In this document: positions 24,196 to 37,041 of the stretch, in pieces | Layout: the number at the start of each line of letters is the position of its first letter | Numbering within the stretch: the first letter of the stretch is position 1 | Assembly: GCA_009809945.1 (NCBI GenBank) | Contig: WTPW01000507.1 | Location: 5,748 to 69,747, forward strand | DNA length: 64,000 nucleotides | Reading direction: 5' to 3' | Origin: Gigaspora margarita | Taxonomy: Eukaryota; Glomeromycota; Glomeromycetes; Diversisporales; Gigasporaceae | Made by a program: the position numbers and the translations under genes | Notes under the pieces: model-generated | Database searches by the model: none | Told to the model about the DNA's origin: nothing | Seen by the model: the letters and a program-made list of their open reading frames with translations, nothing else

Positions 24196-24537
24196 ATTTC
24201 AAGATTTCATGATCCTTTTACTTATGATTCCAATGATTTGATCTTTTAGTTTTTTTAGCTTTTATAGCCTTTGTTCTTGAATCTCTTGGTATAATTATTT
24301 GTATTGAATAATGCAATATTATCATTGCTTTTTGAGATAGAACTAGACTGCATTTTTAATATTATTATATAAAATAAATTAGACATAACTATTTATATGA
24401 ATAGCAAGAGACGAACTATATAGCAAAATAGTGAAACTTGGGCCAGTACATATAGCATTATACAAAATATATAAAAATATTTTGTATAGTAAACTAATTC
24501 TTAAAAAAAAATAATAATAATCAAAAATAAAAAAAAG

Positions 24538-24748
24538 CAAAAATTCAAAAAAAGTGGATTAAAAAAAAAAGAGAAAGACAAAATAAAAATAATTGACAGA
24601 GAAAAAAAAAGAAAAAAAACTTAAAAAAAAGTGATTTACACTACTTTTACGTAAAAATTCAAAACAAGTGTGTTAAAAAAAAAGAAAAAGACAAAATAAA
24701 AATAATTGGTATAGAAAAAAAAGAAAAATAACTTAAAAAAGCATTTTA
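24538..24748. repeat. A-rich tandem duplication, about 115-bp unit
   Basis: AAAAATTCAAAAMAAGTG..., then GAAAGACAAAATAAAAATAA, occurs twice (starts near 24538 and 24653). Confidence 0.75.
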
Positions 24749-24762
24749 TACTATTCTTATAT

Positions 24763-24886
24763 CTCTCTTCTTTCTTTCTTTTCCTCTCTCTCTCTTACTC
24801 TCTCTTTTCTCTTTTTCTCTCCTCCTTTTTCTTCTCCCCTCTCTCTCTTTTTTTTTTCTCTCTCTCTTTCTTTCTCTCTTTCCATC
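24763..24886. repeat. polypyrimidine CT-rich tract
   Basis: Roughly 120 bases of C and T only, apart from very few others, with several (CT)n runs. It could adopt triplex or be a simple-sequence expansion. Confidence 0.9.
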
Positions 24887-24889
24887 AGG

Positions 24890-25235
24890 AAAGTTTTTTT
24901 AGTACAGCTCTGTGCAAATTTCTAAAAAAAACAATTATTAAAAATTAATACAGATCTGTGACCCTGCTGGCAATCGTTGAAAAAATTTTTTTAAATTTTC
25001 TGTGCAGATTTAATTTTCTGCACAAATCTTCAACAATTAACAATTTAATAATCTGCGCATATGCGAAAAGTTTTTTTAGTACAGATCTGTGCAAAAACAA
25101 TTATTAAAAATTAATGCAGATCTGTGACCCTGCCAGCGATCATTGAAGAAATTTTTTCTTCATTTTCTGCCAGATTTAATTTTTTGCGCAAATTTTTAAT
25201 CAATAATCCACAGATTGTAAAAAGCAAATAATAAT
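24890..25235. repeat. 177-bp tandem duplication with CAGATCTGTGCAAA motifs
   Basis: Two units begin AAAGTTTTTTTAGTACAG (24890 and about 25067). They share AATTAATRCAGATCTGTGAC, then TTTTCTG..CAGATTTAATTT. The motif GATCTGTGCA/TGCACAAATCTTC is repeated within each unit in both orientations, as in transposon subterminal regions. Confidence 0.8.
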
Positions 25236-25760
25236 GCTAATTTTTCATATATTAAAAGAATATATTCAAATATTCATATATTTTAATAATGTAATTTATT
25301 ACAAATACATAATATTGATTAATTTTAAATTTCACAAAAAATAATAAAAAATAATATATTTTTATTAAAAAAAAAAATAATAATAATATATTTTTATTAA
25401 TAAAAAAAAAACTACAAAACATATTACAAGAAATATCACAAAAACGCCTTAGAAACAACACACAAACACTATAAAGACACTACACAAACACCACATAAAT
25501 GCCGTAAAGACACCACTGCACAAATACTATAAAGAAACTACTACACCAACCACGAACGTTAGACATAGTGTGACTCTCAAATTCAGCAAATTTGACACCA
25601 ACGATGAGCATATCCAGTAACATAAGATGCAATAGCCGCCTACCTTTAGCCTGAAAAGAATTAGTATAACACAAACAAGATACTGAAAGTAAAAAAAAAA
25701 TGAATACATAACTGTACATGCCAACACCAATGGCAAAAAAACTTCAGCCAACACCCCCCA

Positions 25761-25882
25761 CAGCGACGAAATAGCCTCAGCACTAGCGACAAAAGAACAC
25801 TAGCGACGAAAGAACACCAGCGACGAAAGAACACTAGCGACGAAAGAGCACTAGCGACAAAAGAGCACCAGTGACAAAAAAA
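25761..25882. repeat. 17-bp minisatellite AGCGACGAAAGAACACT
   Basis: About seven units of ACTAGCGACGAAAGAAC with small changes. Flanking sequence (25440-26040) has several short minus-strand frames rich in hydrophobic residues, but I cannot join them into a recognisable protein. This stretch keeps CpG, so a decayed or intron-split host gene is not excluded. Confidence 0.8.
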
Positions 25883-26209
25883 TTCCAGATGCCGTACGAG
25901 TAAAGAAAAAATGCCGAAATGTACGACACCGTGCCGCCCATTTCATATTCCCAGTTAAAGTATAACCTACAAGAAAAAAGGTTAGTCAACAAGAGAAGAT
26001 TAGTCAAAGAATGAAAGCAAGAAAGAAACAAGACACTTCCCTTATACTACTCTTCGAAAACTCCAATCTCAGCACCATTTCATGAAACAAAATGTTACTT
26101 CCCCAATACCAAATTTCAGATTCCCAAGCCCAGTGCATCTCATGTTCTTGATCGAAGTAACGAAGGAAGGAAACAACCGAAAAAATATTGAAAATATAAG
26201 ATAGTGTTA

Positions 26210-26933
26210 GTAGAAAAAAAAATACGGTAAAAAAAAGTTTTATACTTATTTTGTATAACCGGTAATGTAAAATCGTTATAACGGTAAATATTTGCTTTAA
26301 AAATAAATTAAATAAATTATAATAACGTAAAAAATGTTAAAAAAAATTACAAATTATAAATAAAAAAAAATTAAATTATAATTAAAAAAAATAAATTATA
26401 ATAAAAACAAAAAAATAAATTATAAATAAAAAAAATATAAATTATAATAAAAAAAAAATAAATTATAAAAAAATAAAAAAAAAATAAAATGAAAATAAAA
26501 ACTAAAAAAAAGAAAAATTAAATTAAATTTAATTAAATTAAATAAAAAACAATAATAAAAATAAGATAAAAAAATAAAAGTTAAAATAAAAACTGAAAAA
26601 TAATAAAAATATAAAACGATAAAAATAGAAAAATAAAAAAAAATCGTTTAAAAAAAATTTAAAAAAAAACAAAAAAAAGATACTAAAAAAAATGCATTAA
26701 AAAAATAAAAAAAAATTAAAATTAAAATAAATTAGAAAAATAAACACAATAAAAAAAAATGATGATAAAAAAAATTAAAAAAACAATAAAATTAAAAAAA
26801 AACTGAAGAAAACTATAAAAATTAAAAAAAAAAGAAACTGTTTCAAAAATAAAAAACGTTAACTGTTAATAAAAAATAAATAAGTGATATAAATAATAAA
26901 AAAAATCAAAAAAAAATAAAGAATAAAAAAATA

Positions 26934-26977
<44 letters not shown>

Positions 26978-27150
26978 AAAAAAAATAAAAAAAAAAGAAA
27001 ATAAAAAAAAAAGATGTTAAAAAAACATTTAAAAATATGTTTAATAAAAATATATTTAAAAATATAAAAAAAAAAACTGTACAGTAAATGCATTATAAAA
27101 AAATAAAATAAAATGATAAAAAAAAATATTAAAAAAAAAATTTTAAGTAA
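26210..27150. repeat. A-rich low-complexity block
   Basis: About 940 bp is nearly all A with scattered T, including an uninterrupted A run of over 40 bases at about 26930-26975. Minus-strand frames here are phenylalanine runs and not genes. Sequence and length in such a block are prone to assembly error. Confidence 0.9.
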
Positions 27151-27362
27151 AGTAAATTCCAGTTATTCCTTATGATGTGAATAACCAGAAATTTACTTTT
27201 ATTCCCACCATCGTTTTTCTATTGTTATTTCGAATGAATAAAAAAAGCATGTTTTTTTACTTTATATTTTTGTTTTGTTTATCGATTTTCTCGTGTTCTT
27301 ACCAGCAGGTAAGTATTAAAATTATAATTTTGGAGATTATCACAGATTATGATAGGCAGCAC

Positions 27363-27722
27363 CTATTATAATCTGTGAAGATTATACTTTTTAAATATTT
27401 GTACAAATTTTTTGCTAAAAATCTTCAAAGAACTGCAAAAATTTAAATTTTGAAGATCTTTGCAATTTTTTAAACAAGATTCTGCACTTATTTGATAAAT
27501 TTGAAGAACACTACAGATTATTAATGNTTTTAATTTTCCGATTCTATTATAATNTGCAAATATTATACTTTTTAAATATTTTCACAGATTTTTGCCAAAA
27601 AATCTGCGAAGAACTGCAAAAATCTAAATTTTGAAGATCTTTGCAATTTTTTACACAAGATTCTGCACTTATTTGATAAATTTGAAGATTATTACAAATT
27701 GTTAATATTTTTAATTTCCCGA
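27363..27722. repeat. 181-bp tandem duplication
   Basis: Units at about 27363 and 27544 both read CTATTATAATCTG..., then ACTTTTTAAATATTT, AAGAACTGCAAAAAT and AAGATTCTGCACTTATTTGA. Two ambiguous bases (N) fall in it. Confidence 0.85.
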
Positions 27723-27789
27723 TGTCTTTCTCATTAATTAGCTTATATAGTATATAATCATGTGAATATATTTTATTGGTCAGTTTTTT

Positions 27790-27852
27790 TTTTTTTATAT
27801 CAAAGTTACCGCTATGGGGAAAGGCTTTTATTCAAGCAAGTCAGATCATGGG
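27790..27852 (-). mobile_element. extremely 5'-truncated retroposon, 63 bp
   Basis: The perfect 15-bp repeat ATTGGTCAGTTTTTT occurs at 27775-27789 and 27853-27867. Between the copies is only a poly(A) tail (as T on this strand) and about 55 bp ending AATAAAAGCCTTTCCCC..., the 3' tail type shared by the other retroposons. Confidence 0.8.
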
Positions 27853-27894
27853 ATTGGTCAGTTTTTTATAATGAATCTTTTATATATATTTGTA

Positions 27895-28148
27895 CCGTAT
27901 TTACGCGAAATAACGCATATGGGCATTATTTCGAAAATTAGATTTCCTTAAAATAGCATAGTTGGTTTCGAAATAACGCCCATGTGCATCCCGAAATAAT
28001 GCACACCCACATACTAATGCTTTAATAAGCATTTAGAGGTGGGTCAAAATTAGACCTTTACCCCAAAATAACGTCCATGCGTGTACTCGAAATAACGTGC
28101 ATCTCCTCGAAATAACGTGCAAGTGCGCGTTATTTCGCGTAAATACGG
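27895..28148. mobile_element. 254-bp TA-flanked MITE with CGAAATAACG repeats
   Basis: Inverted ends CCGTATTTACGCGAAATAAC are bounded by TA (27893-27894, 28149-28150). The body repeats CGAAATAACG or a variant about seven times in both orientations. It is non-coding and keeps many CpG, suggesting a recent insertion or lack of methylation. Confidence 0.85.
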
Positions 28149-29564
28149 TATAAAAAAAAAGTTGTATACTGAATTTATCTATACTAAACAAAAAATTTCT
28201 AGAATGGCCTATTCGGTATAGTGAAAAGTAACTGTATTTTTTAAAACCCAAACTTGAATGTAAATAAATTTATTACAATTTAGATATAACCAATTTCTAT
28301 ATTAAATAAATTCTTTGATAATAGATTTGAATAAATAAAAAACAAATCATATATAATTTTCTTTATGAAAGTTGTGAGTTGTCAACCCATAAGGCTAAAA
28401 AAAAATAAATGTGTTTTACTCATTTCAATTAAAAAAGCTGGATCTAATAACTATTGATTAAATAATGATTATGATAATATCAAGTATCACAATAATGATA
28501 ATATTTATTGAATTAAATACTTGTGTAGTAGATTAGTGGTGGCGAACAGGAATGTCAATCATGAGATGATCGACAAACAATACTAAGCTGTGATTCGTTA
28601 TAATTTTTATGTGGGTGAAATCAATTAACAGTCTACCAACACAGCATCCAAATTTTTCTGATCAAATCATTTTATTAACAATAACTAAAATGATGGCACG
28701 TCGGTAGACAAGTATGTATGAGGAAAATCATACTGTACCAAAAGAGGTTTTTCTTGTATTAAAGTATTTTTAAAAGCACATGAGGGTGTTACCATCCTGG
28801 GGGCTTGTTACCCTTGTTATCCTACACACTTTTACAATTTTTATGGCATAAAACTTTATTTAAAATTAATACATAATATATAGCGCTGTAGCGATATTTT
28901 TTATTTTAAAAAAATGATAATAAATTAATAAATTTAAATTCTATTTTAATTTAATAGAAAAGCAAGTTTTGAATTATGCAGAGGATTCCAAGTTTTTTGT
29001 TGCGTTTTAGCTGCCAAAGCTTCTTGGCAAGCCTTTGCTTCAGTAATTATGGTTTGTCATAACCTTTTGTACCTATTATAAAAATTGTTATTTTGGATAT
29101 TATCTGCAATAGTATTTATTAAAAATTCAAACATTTTTTTATCCTCTTCAAGTTCAACCTCCCTGGAGATTATTAGTTCATCATGATTATAAGTATTCCA
29201 TTCTATATTATTGTTATATTCGTTAGCTTTGTTTACTTCATTTAATTCATCTAAAGAATTAATTGTCTTGTTCTAGGGATTGTTCATAGGATTAATGCAT
29301 ATAGAGATCTTAGTAAATGAAAGAAGTAGTTAGTCATGCCTTCTTTGCATAATAGCATATTGTAAAAAAAATTCTGGATTTTTATCCATCCATTCTTTAA
29401 CAAGATGTTTACACACCAAGTAAGCATTATTTATAAATGCAGAACATGAGCAAGTCCAATTATCGATATTTGTTAAATATTTATTTTCTGAATCGATTTT
29501 TTTATCTAATGCCTTTTTCTATTCACTTTTAAATACATCCCACCAGGATAGATAATTTCATTTA

Positions 29565-30373
29565 CAGTGGCCTACCATAATATTGTGGACACTTTTTAAA
29601 AATTTATATAGAGCTAAATATATAAGATATTAGGCTAAAAATAAAAATATAAATGCATTAAATCTATATCTTTTAAATAAAAAAAAGTTTATAAAATTCT
29701 ATGCAATACTTTTTAAAATAATCAGATTTTAGTAAATTTTAGATTTTTTTATTTTTGCGATTTGCTAATTTTTAATATATTTCTATAGTAGCACAAATTA
29801 CTAAATATAGTAATATATAAACTTGATTTTTTATAAAGTAAACTAGCAATTTTTTTTAAATAAAAGTATTTAGCATAACAAATTGTATATATTTTGAAAG
29901 TTTTATAATTTTTAAAAATTTATTTACTAAATTACTATATATAGTAATAAAATTTCTATATTTAGTAATTTTTAATTTTAATTTAGTAATTTTAATTCTA
30001 AGATTTAAAAGTAATAACTAGCTTAATATTTTTTAAAATTTTATAAAAATTTGGAATTATATATAATTTGTTATGCTAAATAATTTTTACTTAATTTTGA
30101 AATTTAATTAACTTAATAAAAATTTTACTTTTACTATATACATATTATTTTAATCATTTTTTTGACATTATAATTTTTGCGATTGTGTAATATTGCAAAA
30201 AATTAAAATTTTTAATTATTTTAAAAAGTACAGCCTAAAATTTTTTGATTTTTTTTTTTATTTGAAAGATATAGATTTAATAAATTTATATTTTTATTTT
30301 TAGCTTAATATCTTATAAATTTAGCTCTATATAAATTTTTTAAAAGTGTCCACAATATTATGGTAGGCCACTG
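29565..30373. mobile_element. 809-bp mariner-type long-TIR element in the MULE transposase
   Basis: Ends CAGTGGCCTACCATAATATT are inverted repeats that extend beyond 100 bp, with TA at 29563-29564 and 30374-30375. It is the same family as 21980-22752. Removing it together with one TA rejoins the transposase between the conserved helix and the region before the SWIM finger. It is non-coding. Confidence 0.9.
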
Positions 30374-30490
30374 TATTATCATAACTTTCCAGATATTAAT
30401 TTGATCCAGAACTAATGTTCTTGTTAAAATCTGTATCAGGCAATCTAAATGGGGTCGATTACAAGTATACTGATAATTATGCTTTATGAC

Positions 30491-31743
30491 CAGTGTTTAA
30501 AATTGGCCTGCGGAATCTGCGGCGCGCAGACCAAAAAATTAATCTGCAATTTTTTTTTTAAAGATATATGCAGATTCCGCAAATATGAAAAAAAAGGTCC
30601 GCAGAAGTTCCGCATATTAAAGATATTTTTTTTGTCCCGCAGGTTTAATATTAAGTAAATCTGCGGGCATTTATTAAAAAATAAAGATAAGTTTATGATT
30701 TACTCAAATAAAGGTCTCTTCAGCACTACGCTAGCTTACTTCCTTTATTTTTAAGTAAAATCAAAGTGAACTTTTCTAATGTTGTATCTCTTTATTGAAG
30801 TCAAATTCATTCATTTATATATATTTTAATTTAATATGGCATGTTAACGTGTTGTTTAACACGTTACATGATAGTTCAACTAGCAAATACTATAAGTGAA
30901 TTTTATTGCTATTAAATTTATATACGGTTATAATTTGTTCTAAAATTGTGCATTAGCAACTTGCAGATATTAGTGATGCAAGATAAAAAGTATTCATTTA
31001 TTATCAAAGATCTGCTAGATAGATAATATTAATAAACGTATAAATTAATTATTAATTAGAGTTAAAAAGAATAGGTGTAAGATATTTATTATAATATAAA
31101 ATGAAATACTTATTTTTAGTTTATTGTAATAATGGCAATATAAAGGTGACAATAACAGTAATTGTCTATAGAATTGAAGTAATCTTGATTAAATCATGTT
31201 GAACGATTAATTAGTAAAAGTGATNTNCATAATTATCGATAAATAATTAAACTTATCTTGGTAAGTAATTTATGCAATATATATGTACTAGCATAAAGAA
31301 AACCTGTCATTGAGCCTTTAGTTATTTAGCGCAAATACAATTAAAAGGCTAATAAGGTAGTACTAATATAATTTCGTAATTTATAAATTTATAATAATAA
31401 TTTTTATTGTTTAATAAAAATTGAATTTTTTGTCAATAAGTACCATTTAAAAAATGTACAATTTACCTGTAAAATTAAATTAGTTATGAATGTTCCTCCT
31501 TTAGATAAATTTGATTTTGAAAAGGCATATAATTTATAGAACGCAGTCCTAGAAAAAGTAGTGGTAAAATTGCACAAATAAATTTTATTAAATAAAATTT
31601 TATTTCCGCATATTAAACAAATTTTTCACAGATATATTATTTAATAAAAATATAATGCGCAAGTTGATACACAAATTCCGCAGTTTTTATCAAAATATTA
31701 AATGTATTCCATATAAAATTTTAAAATCCAATTTTAAACACTG
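30491..31743. mobile_element. hAT-type element, CAGTGTTTAAAATTGG ends, CTGCGGA subterminal repeats
   Basis: A perfect 8-bp duplication TTTATGAC flanks it (30483-30490 and 31744-31751). Both termini are CAGTGTTTAAAATTGG. Near the ends the motif TCTGCGG or TTCCGCA occurs at least eight times in both orientations. The interior is non-coding. The same terminus occurs at 41382-43893 with different subterminal repeats. Confidence 0.92.
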
Positions 31744-34268
31744 TTTATGACACTTCAACTATCATCGTCATCTGTGCTAATGGAATTGCATTTGGAAAAG
31801 AAGCTCTAGTAAAAAGGTTCCAATCAGCTTTATTATACCAATTGGACCACAAGTATCCCTACAGATGAACAAAATTTCTATCTTTACAATATACATAGAT
31901 CTCTTTAATACTTTCATAATAAATTTCTTCTGAGGTAAGAAAGATGTTATTAATAGGTATAAGGGGATGCAATATTGAATACCTATGAGCAATAGCTAAA
32001 ACCCCTTTAATATTATTTTCTAAATATAAAATATTCTTATTTTCTTTAGGAATCCAGGAAACATCAATAAAATTAAATTGTTGATTTGCATCTTTCGCTT
32101 TTAATGCTGTATATTGAATTGACTTATTTTTTTTCTTTTAATTTCTTACTTATTGCATGCTTAACATACTACAAGCATAGGTGAATTTAAATTTTTCTAG
32201 ACCAGGCCTCTTGCACTGCTGCTATTTGACCTGCATCCTTATTCATAAAAACAAAAACAGGTAAGACTCCCTCACTTTTTAATGTTGAAAAAAATTCTCT
32301 TAAAACTTTTAATCATGAATGAATTATATTTTTAGGGCCCTGAATAAGACCTTTTGAAGCTGCAAAAGTGTCAACATACATATACGCAAATGGAACTCCA
32401 TGTCCACCATAATTTACTAATACTGCAAAGAGTTCAAACTTCTGTTGATTGGTTTTATATGTAGAATCAACAAAAATTTCATTAATATCAGCTTTTTCTA
32501 TATAATTATTAAAAGGGGTAAGGAATCCAAGTACTCGAACAAAATCGTTTTTAATATATAATAAAACCTTAAATCTCTCATCAACTAATTCATTTTGTTT
32601 TAAAAAGTTTAGAGATGAGAGGAGTTGATTAGATGCATTTCTAAGATATTGTTGGGTAGAAAACTTTGAAACCCAATAATACACTTGATTATAACTGTGT
32701 ATTGTTGGATTAATTTGACCTTCTTCACAGAGCCATTTATAAATTTCAATTTTTCTAAAATTTTGTTTAATATTTTTAGAGATCCAAATTATAGCATTTT
32801 CAGGTAATTTGTTATCATGATAGATTGGATGCTCATAGAGAATTAAATGTTGGATTTTAATTTTTGCTTGGCACATGTTTAAATCAATATGAATTATAAT
32901 GTTTTCTTCACAGTAATATCAGTTAATTGCAGGCCTTATTTCACTTATTCTTTTTACTAATTTATTAGGTGAGCATTAATGCTTTCTATCTTCTCTTTGG
33001 GCACAGCCAACCAAGGTATATTAATGCTTTTTCAAGATTATTTTTATGGACATAAAATTTTCTAATTTTCCAGTAATAATGAGATCCAGATTCAATAGAT
33101 ATGAGAAAAAAAGGACATAATTTATAAAATTTGAATTCTGCATCACTATTTAATACTTGGAAATTATTGATTAATTCATCCTCAAACTCAAACGTTTTTG
33201 AAAATTTTATTTCTGGATCTTCTTCTTTATTTATAAAATACATAGCAACTAATTCTTCTAATTCAGCTAATTCATATAAAACACAGTCTTCTTCATTTTC
33301 TAGATCACTATTTTTATCTTGATTGTCGAATTGGCCTGAAATTTCTGAAGTTTTAGAATTATTATCTTCACTTGGTATTGTTAAATCACACTACTGGTGT
33401 TCAACACCACTATAATTTTTATTATGAGCTGCAGTGTAATGTAAAAATCAGGTGTAACACAAATTTTTTAGATATTTTTTAAAAAATGACTATAACACAA
33501 AAATTCATTTATGAAATCATCTTTGAGGCACTAACAAAAAAAATTTAATGTGAAATTTTGGTATAATCTATGCCTCTGCTCCATCCCAGGCCTTAACCCT
33601 AACTCTAATATTAATCAAAATTTACTTTTTGTTTTTATTTTGATTTGCATATTACACAAATTTATATTACTGGTATTGAATACTACTGGTTTGATTTATA
33701 ATTACTTAATCTTCACTAATACTAGATTTTTTTTCTCTTTTCTGAACAATCATTACAAGTATCAAATACTTGTATTTTGCTATAGTAGAGTCTAGTAAAT
33801 TCACTGAGCAACTTTGTCTTTTTATAGCGAGAACATTCTTTATCTTGGGAATCACTGGTAATATTAAGTATTTGATTTAAATCTATAATTTAAGCATATC
33901 AAAAAAATATTTACTTAAAATTATTTGAGGCAAAAAATATAATATTTAAAAAAAATAATTTTAAAACTTAAACATCTACAAGAATTTTTTATCATGAATT
34001 CTTTTTTCTTATAAGTTTTATTTTATAATTCTTGGTAATTTTGTTTACTTTATTTAAATATTGTTACTAACTATCTAATCTGAATTTAAGTTTAGTTTAA
34101 TTCATAAAATATGGGTTATTATTTTTTACAATGTAAATAATTAATTTAAAAGTTTTTTTTAGATTTATATATTTCCTTATAGTTTCAGCTATTAATTGCA
34201 GTATATTTTTACATATTAGAACATGTGAGCGCTACTCCAAATTCTATTATACCAGAGATTTCTATTGG

Positions 34269-34518
34269 GGTTTCAAAATTAAAAACAGAGAATTTATTTT
34301 GTTTTTCCAATTTATAATTTAATATAGTAAAAATGCTATTTAAAAATTTTTACTTAGTATTATTTATTTGTTAATTTTGAAACCCCCATTGAAAGGTTTC
34401 AAAATTAACAAATAAATGATGCATTTTGAAAATAAATAGGAATTTTTAAATAGGATTTTTACTATATTGAATTATAAATGAAAAATAAAATAAGGTTTCT
34501 GATTTTAATTTTGAAAAT
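34269..34518. repeat. 250-bp palindrome
   Basis: GTTTCAAAATTAAAAACAGA... on the left is matched by the inverse ending TTTTAATTTTGAAAA on the right, with arms of about 115 bp meeting near 34387 (GAAACCCCCATTGAAAGG). It is a probable foldback insertion. Confidence 0.75.
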
Positions 34519-35345
34519 TTTATTACAAATATTACAATGTTTCTTAAATTACTGTTTTGAACCTCAAGCAATTTGGGAGATTCCAAACTATATAGTAATT
34601 ATTTGTAGATTTTGTTATCTAATAAAATATTACAAAAATTTATATGTTAATTTTATTTCATGTTTTATATATATTAAATTATTTAAGTCTCATTACTACC
34701 TGCATATTACTATTTCCTGATAAGTATAACATCAGTTATATTTACTATTATTACTAATTTCCAATCTTATCTTATTTGGTATAGATCATAATTATTATAG
34801 AATATAATCATGGGTATTAACTTTATGTTTGAGATTGGTAAATATATTATGTTTCATTAAATTGCTTCAGCAATATGTATTTATTTTAATGAAATTTAGA
34901 ATACTTTTAAATATCTTCCTTAATGTGTCAGCTAGTATATGAGTTGTGCACAAGCACTATAATTAAAGCAATCCTTATGGTAATTTTGCTGAAAGTTCAT
35001 AGTGTGAAATGCAGATCTTATATTTAGCAAAAAACACAACTCTATGATAAAAAAAGATATCTTGACTATCTTTTTTTATTGTAATACAAGCTCAGTTAAA
35101 CTATTCAAATTAATTTCACTAATTAAAAATTGAGTTCCGATCTATTAAATTAGGTTTTTGAGAGCATTTTTATACTTCTTGGTTGAAAATTTAAAAGAGA
35201 ACTATTTATTTTATTTTATTTAGTTTTTATTTTTATTTTTTTTTTAAAGGTTAGAATTTAGAGTTATAGTAAAAGAGTATAGATAGAAAATTTTTTTTGT
35301 ATTGTGGTATAAAAAAAAAACTTTTGTTATTTATGAGCTTTAAAA

Positions 35346-35553
35346 TAGAGATGTCAATAGTCCGATCTGGTTCAATTTGGTCTATTTTGGTTCAGCTCTA
35401 GCCTGGTCTCTATTTTTAAGACTTTGTTAGTCAAACTGGTCCAGGCTAAGTCTGGTCTTAAGACTTAAAAAGGATCAATTTTTTTTTGGTTTAGACCAGT
35501 TCTATGACAGACTGCAGTCTATTAATTCAAGACCAAACTGAATAACATCTCTA
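35346..35553. mobile_element. 208-bp hAT-like MITE of GGTCTRGTC repeats
   Basis: Ends TAGAGATGTCAAT and, inverted, TAGAGATGTTATT are flanked by CTTTAAAA and TTTTAAAC, an 8-bp duplication with two mismatches. The body repeats TGGTCTAAGAC-like strings in both orientations. Confidence 0.75.
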
Positions 35554-37041
35554 TTTTAAACTATCAATACTATAGTACAAATTAAAGAGAGTGTGTAAAT
35601 TATCTTTTCAATTTATTATTTCAATGTAGAGCTATTTATTTATTGTTTGAAATATTAATTCTGATTCATTTTATTGATGATACACCTATCCAAAATTTTC
35701 TAAAGCACAGATATAAATAATAACTATACAAAGTTATCATAATATTTTAAAGAATTTACAATGTTAGTAAAATTATAATGATTTATTATTAATGAAATCT
35801 GAAAAAAAGTATCAAACTTTAGTTCTATTCACCATTCTTTTTAGCTTAAATATTCTTTTTATAAAGCCAATGATTTAGTTTCTCAAATGTTAGAATTTTA
35901 ATAAATGAGATAAATCGGGTAATCTCATATTTATTAGTTTTTGAATACCATATATATTTTTGATGATTAACAAATTGATTGTTCTTTATTTGGCCATTTC
36001 GAGTTTTTAACTTTTTCAAGACCTAACTAAAGCCATGAGTATTAAATAGATAAGTTATAGCCTTATTTATTTGAATTTTTCTTATAACTTACATGCATAT
36101 TTTATGCAGGTTCAAGCTAATTTTACTATTATACATCATGGCAATTCTGTTCAAATTTTAAAATATAAATTATTAATGTTTTTTGTGCTCCAATATATTG
36201 ATATATTGTTGATTAAAATAAATTTAAATATAAAATTTGGGGTCTGAACAGAATCGGCCGCGCTAAATTATTATCATAATTATTATAATTATAATTATTA
36301 AAGTCATTAGCAATAAAATTATATCATAGTAATAATAATATAATTATGGTTATGAATGATTTTAAAATAAGGATAATCCTATACAACGCACCCTGCGATG
36401 TGCTAATTTATCACAGTATATAGGCAAACATAATTTGTAGATCTGCAACAAAATAATTTTATATAGCAAAAACTTAAATTAATATAAGATTAGGGTTAGA
36501 GTTGGGTTAGGGTTAGAGGTTAGAGAGAGTAATAGCTTATAACATAATTTTACAAGGAATTTTTTTTGTCAGAGCTTGAAAAGTGGTTATATAGACAAAA
36601 TTTTTACAAAGTTTTAGAAAATGTCATTACACAAAGGAAATTTGCACATTACACCTGATCTTCAAATTTAATTAATAGATCATTTGGGTGCAAATACAAG
36701 CACAACGCAGGGGTGTAAAGCCTAGGAAACTCCTTAAAATAATTATATATTTTTGTTGCATATTTTGGGTTTTTGGTTTTATTTTTTACTATATATTTTA
36801 TAATAAATTTTAGTATTAGATTATTGAATTTCTAATATACACTATTTTAATATTCTGCATTTGGTCGCATACTAAAATTTTAATCATTTTTGTAGCTAAG
36901 ACTTGATTTAACAACACTATTTGTTCCCATAAGTATTCTGACTTCATACAGCCTTTTTAACCAAAGTATTTTTTTACATGTAACAACTTTATTTATTACG
37001 AAAATATGACAAGTTAGTACCAAATCAAAAAAGTATAGATA

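Larger units (their letters stand above)
28930..33386 (-). pseudogene. MULE transposase with SWIM zinc finger, disrupted
   Basis: A cut-and-paste DDE transposase of the Mutator superfamily, in pieces. N-terminal part: 33386-32986 (reaches LIYLGWLCPKRR, then stops). Catalytic region: 32876-32205, with IFVDSTYKTNQQKFELFAV (first Asp), then VFMNKDAGQIAAVQEAW (second Asp, after a stop at about 32313). Downstream, NRPHLDCLIQILTRTLV (30376-30480) leads to the SWIM finger WTCSCSAFINNAYLVCKHLV at about 29450, in C-x-C-x(n)-C-x-H form. The coding line is cut by two exact insertions (29565-30373, 30491-31743) and several in-frame stops, so it is inactive. No start codon precedes 33243 in the first frame; a stop occurs just upstream of 33386. 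C-terminal limit is approximate. Confidence 0.85.
33447..36659. mobile_element. candidate element with ATCAGGTGTAA ends
   Basis: The left end ATCAGGTGTAACACAAATTT and the right end, inverted, ATCAGGTGTAATGTGCAAAT are similar. Further in, CTTAACCCTAACTCTAA (left, about 33590) is mirrored by TTAGGGTTAGAGTTGGGTTA (right, about 36490). No target duplication was found and the interior has no long frame. Confidence 0.4.

Noticed and set aside
26866-27093. 75-codon frame made mostly of phenylalanine
   Set aside because: It is a translation of the A-rich low-complexity block on the other strand.
36490-36525. Internal telomere tract (TTAGGG-like strings)
   Set aside because: Only two or three degenerate units, mixed with TTAGAG, in mid-scaffold. 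Better treated as a repeat motif of a candidate element.
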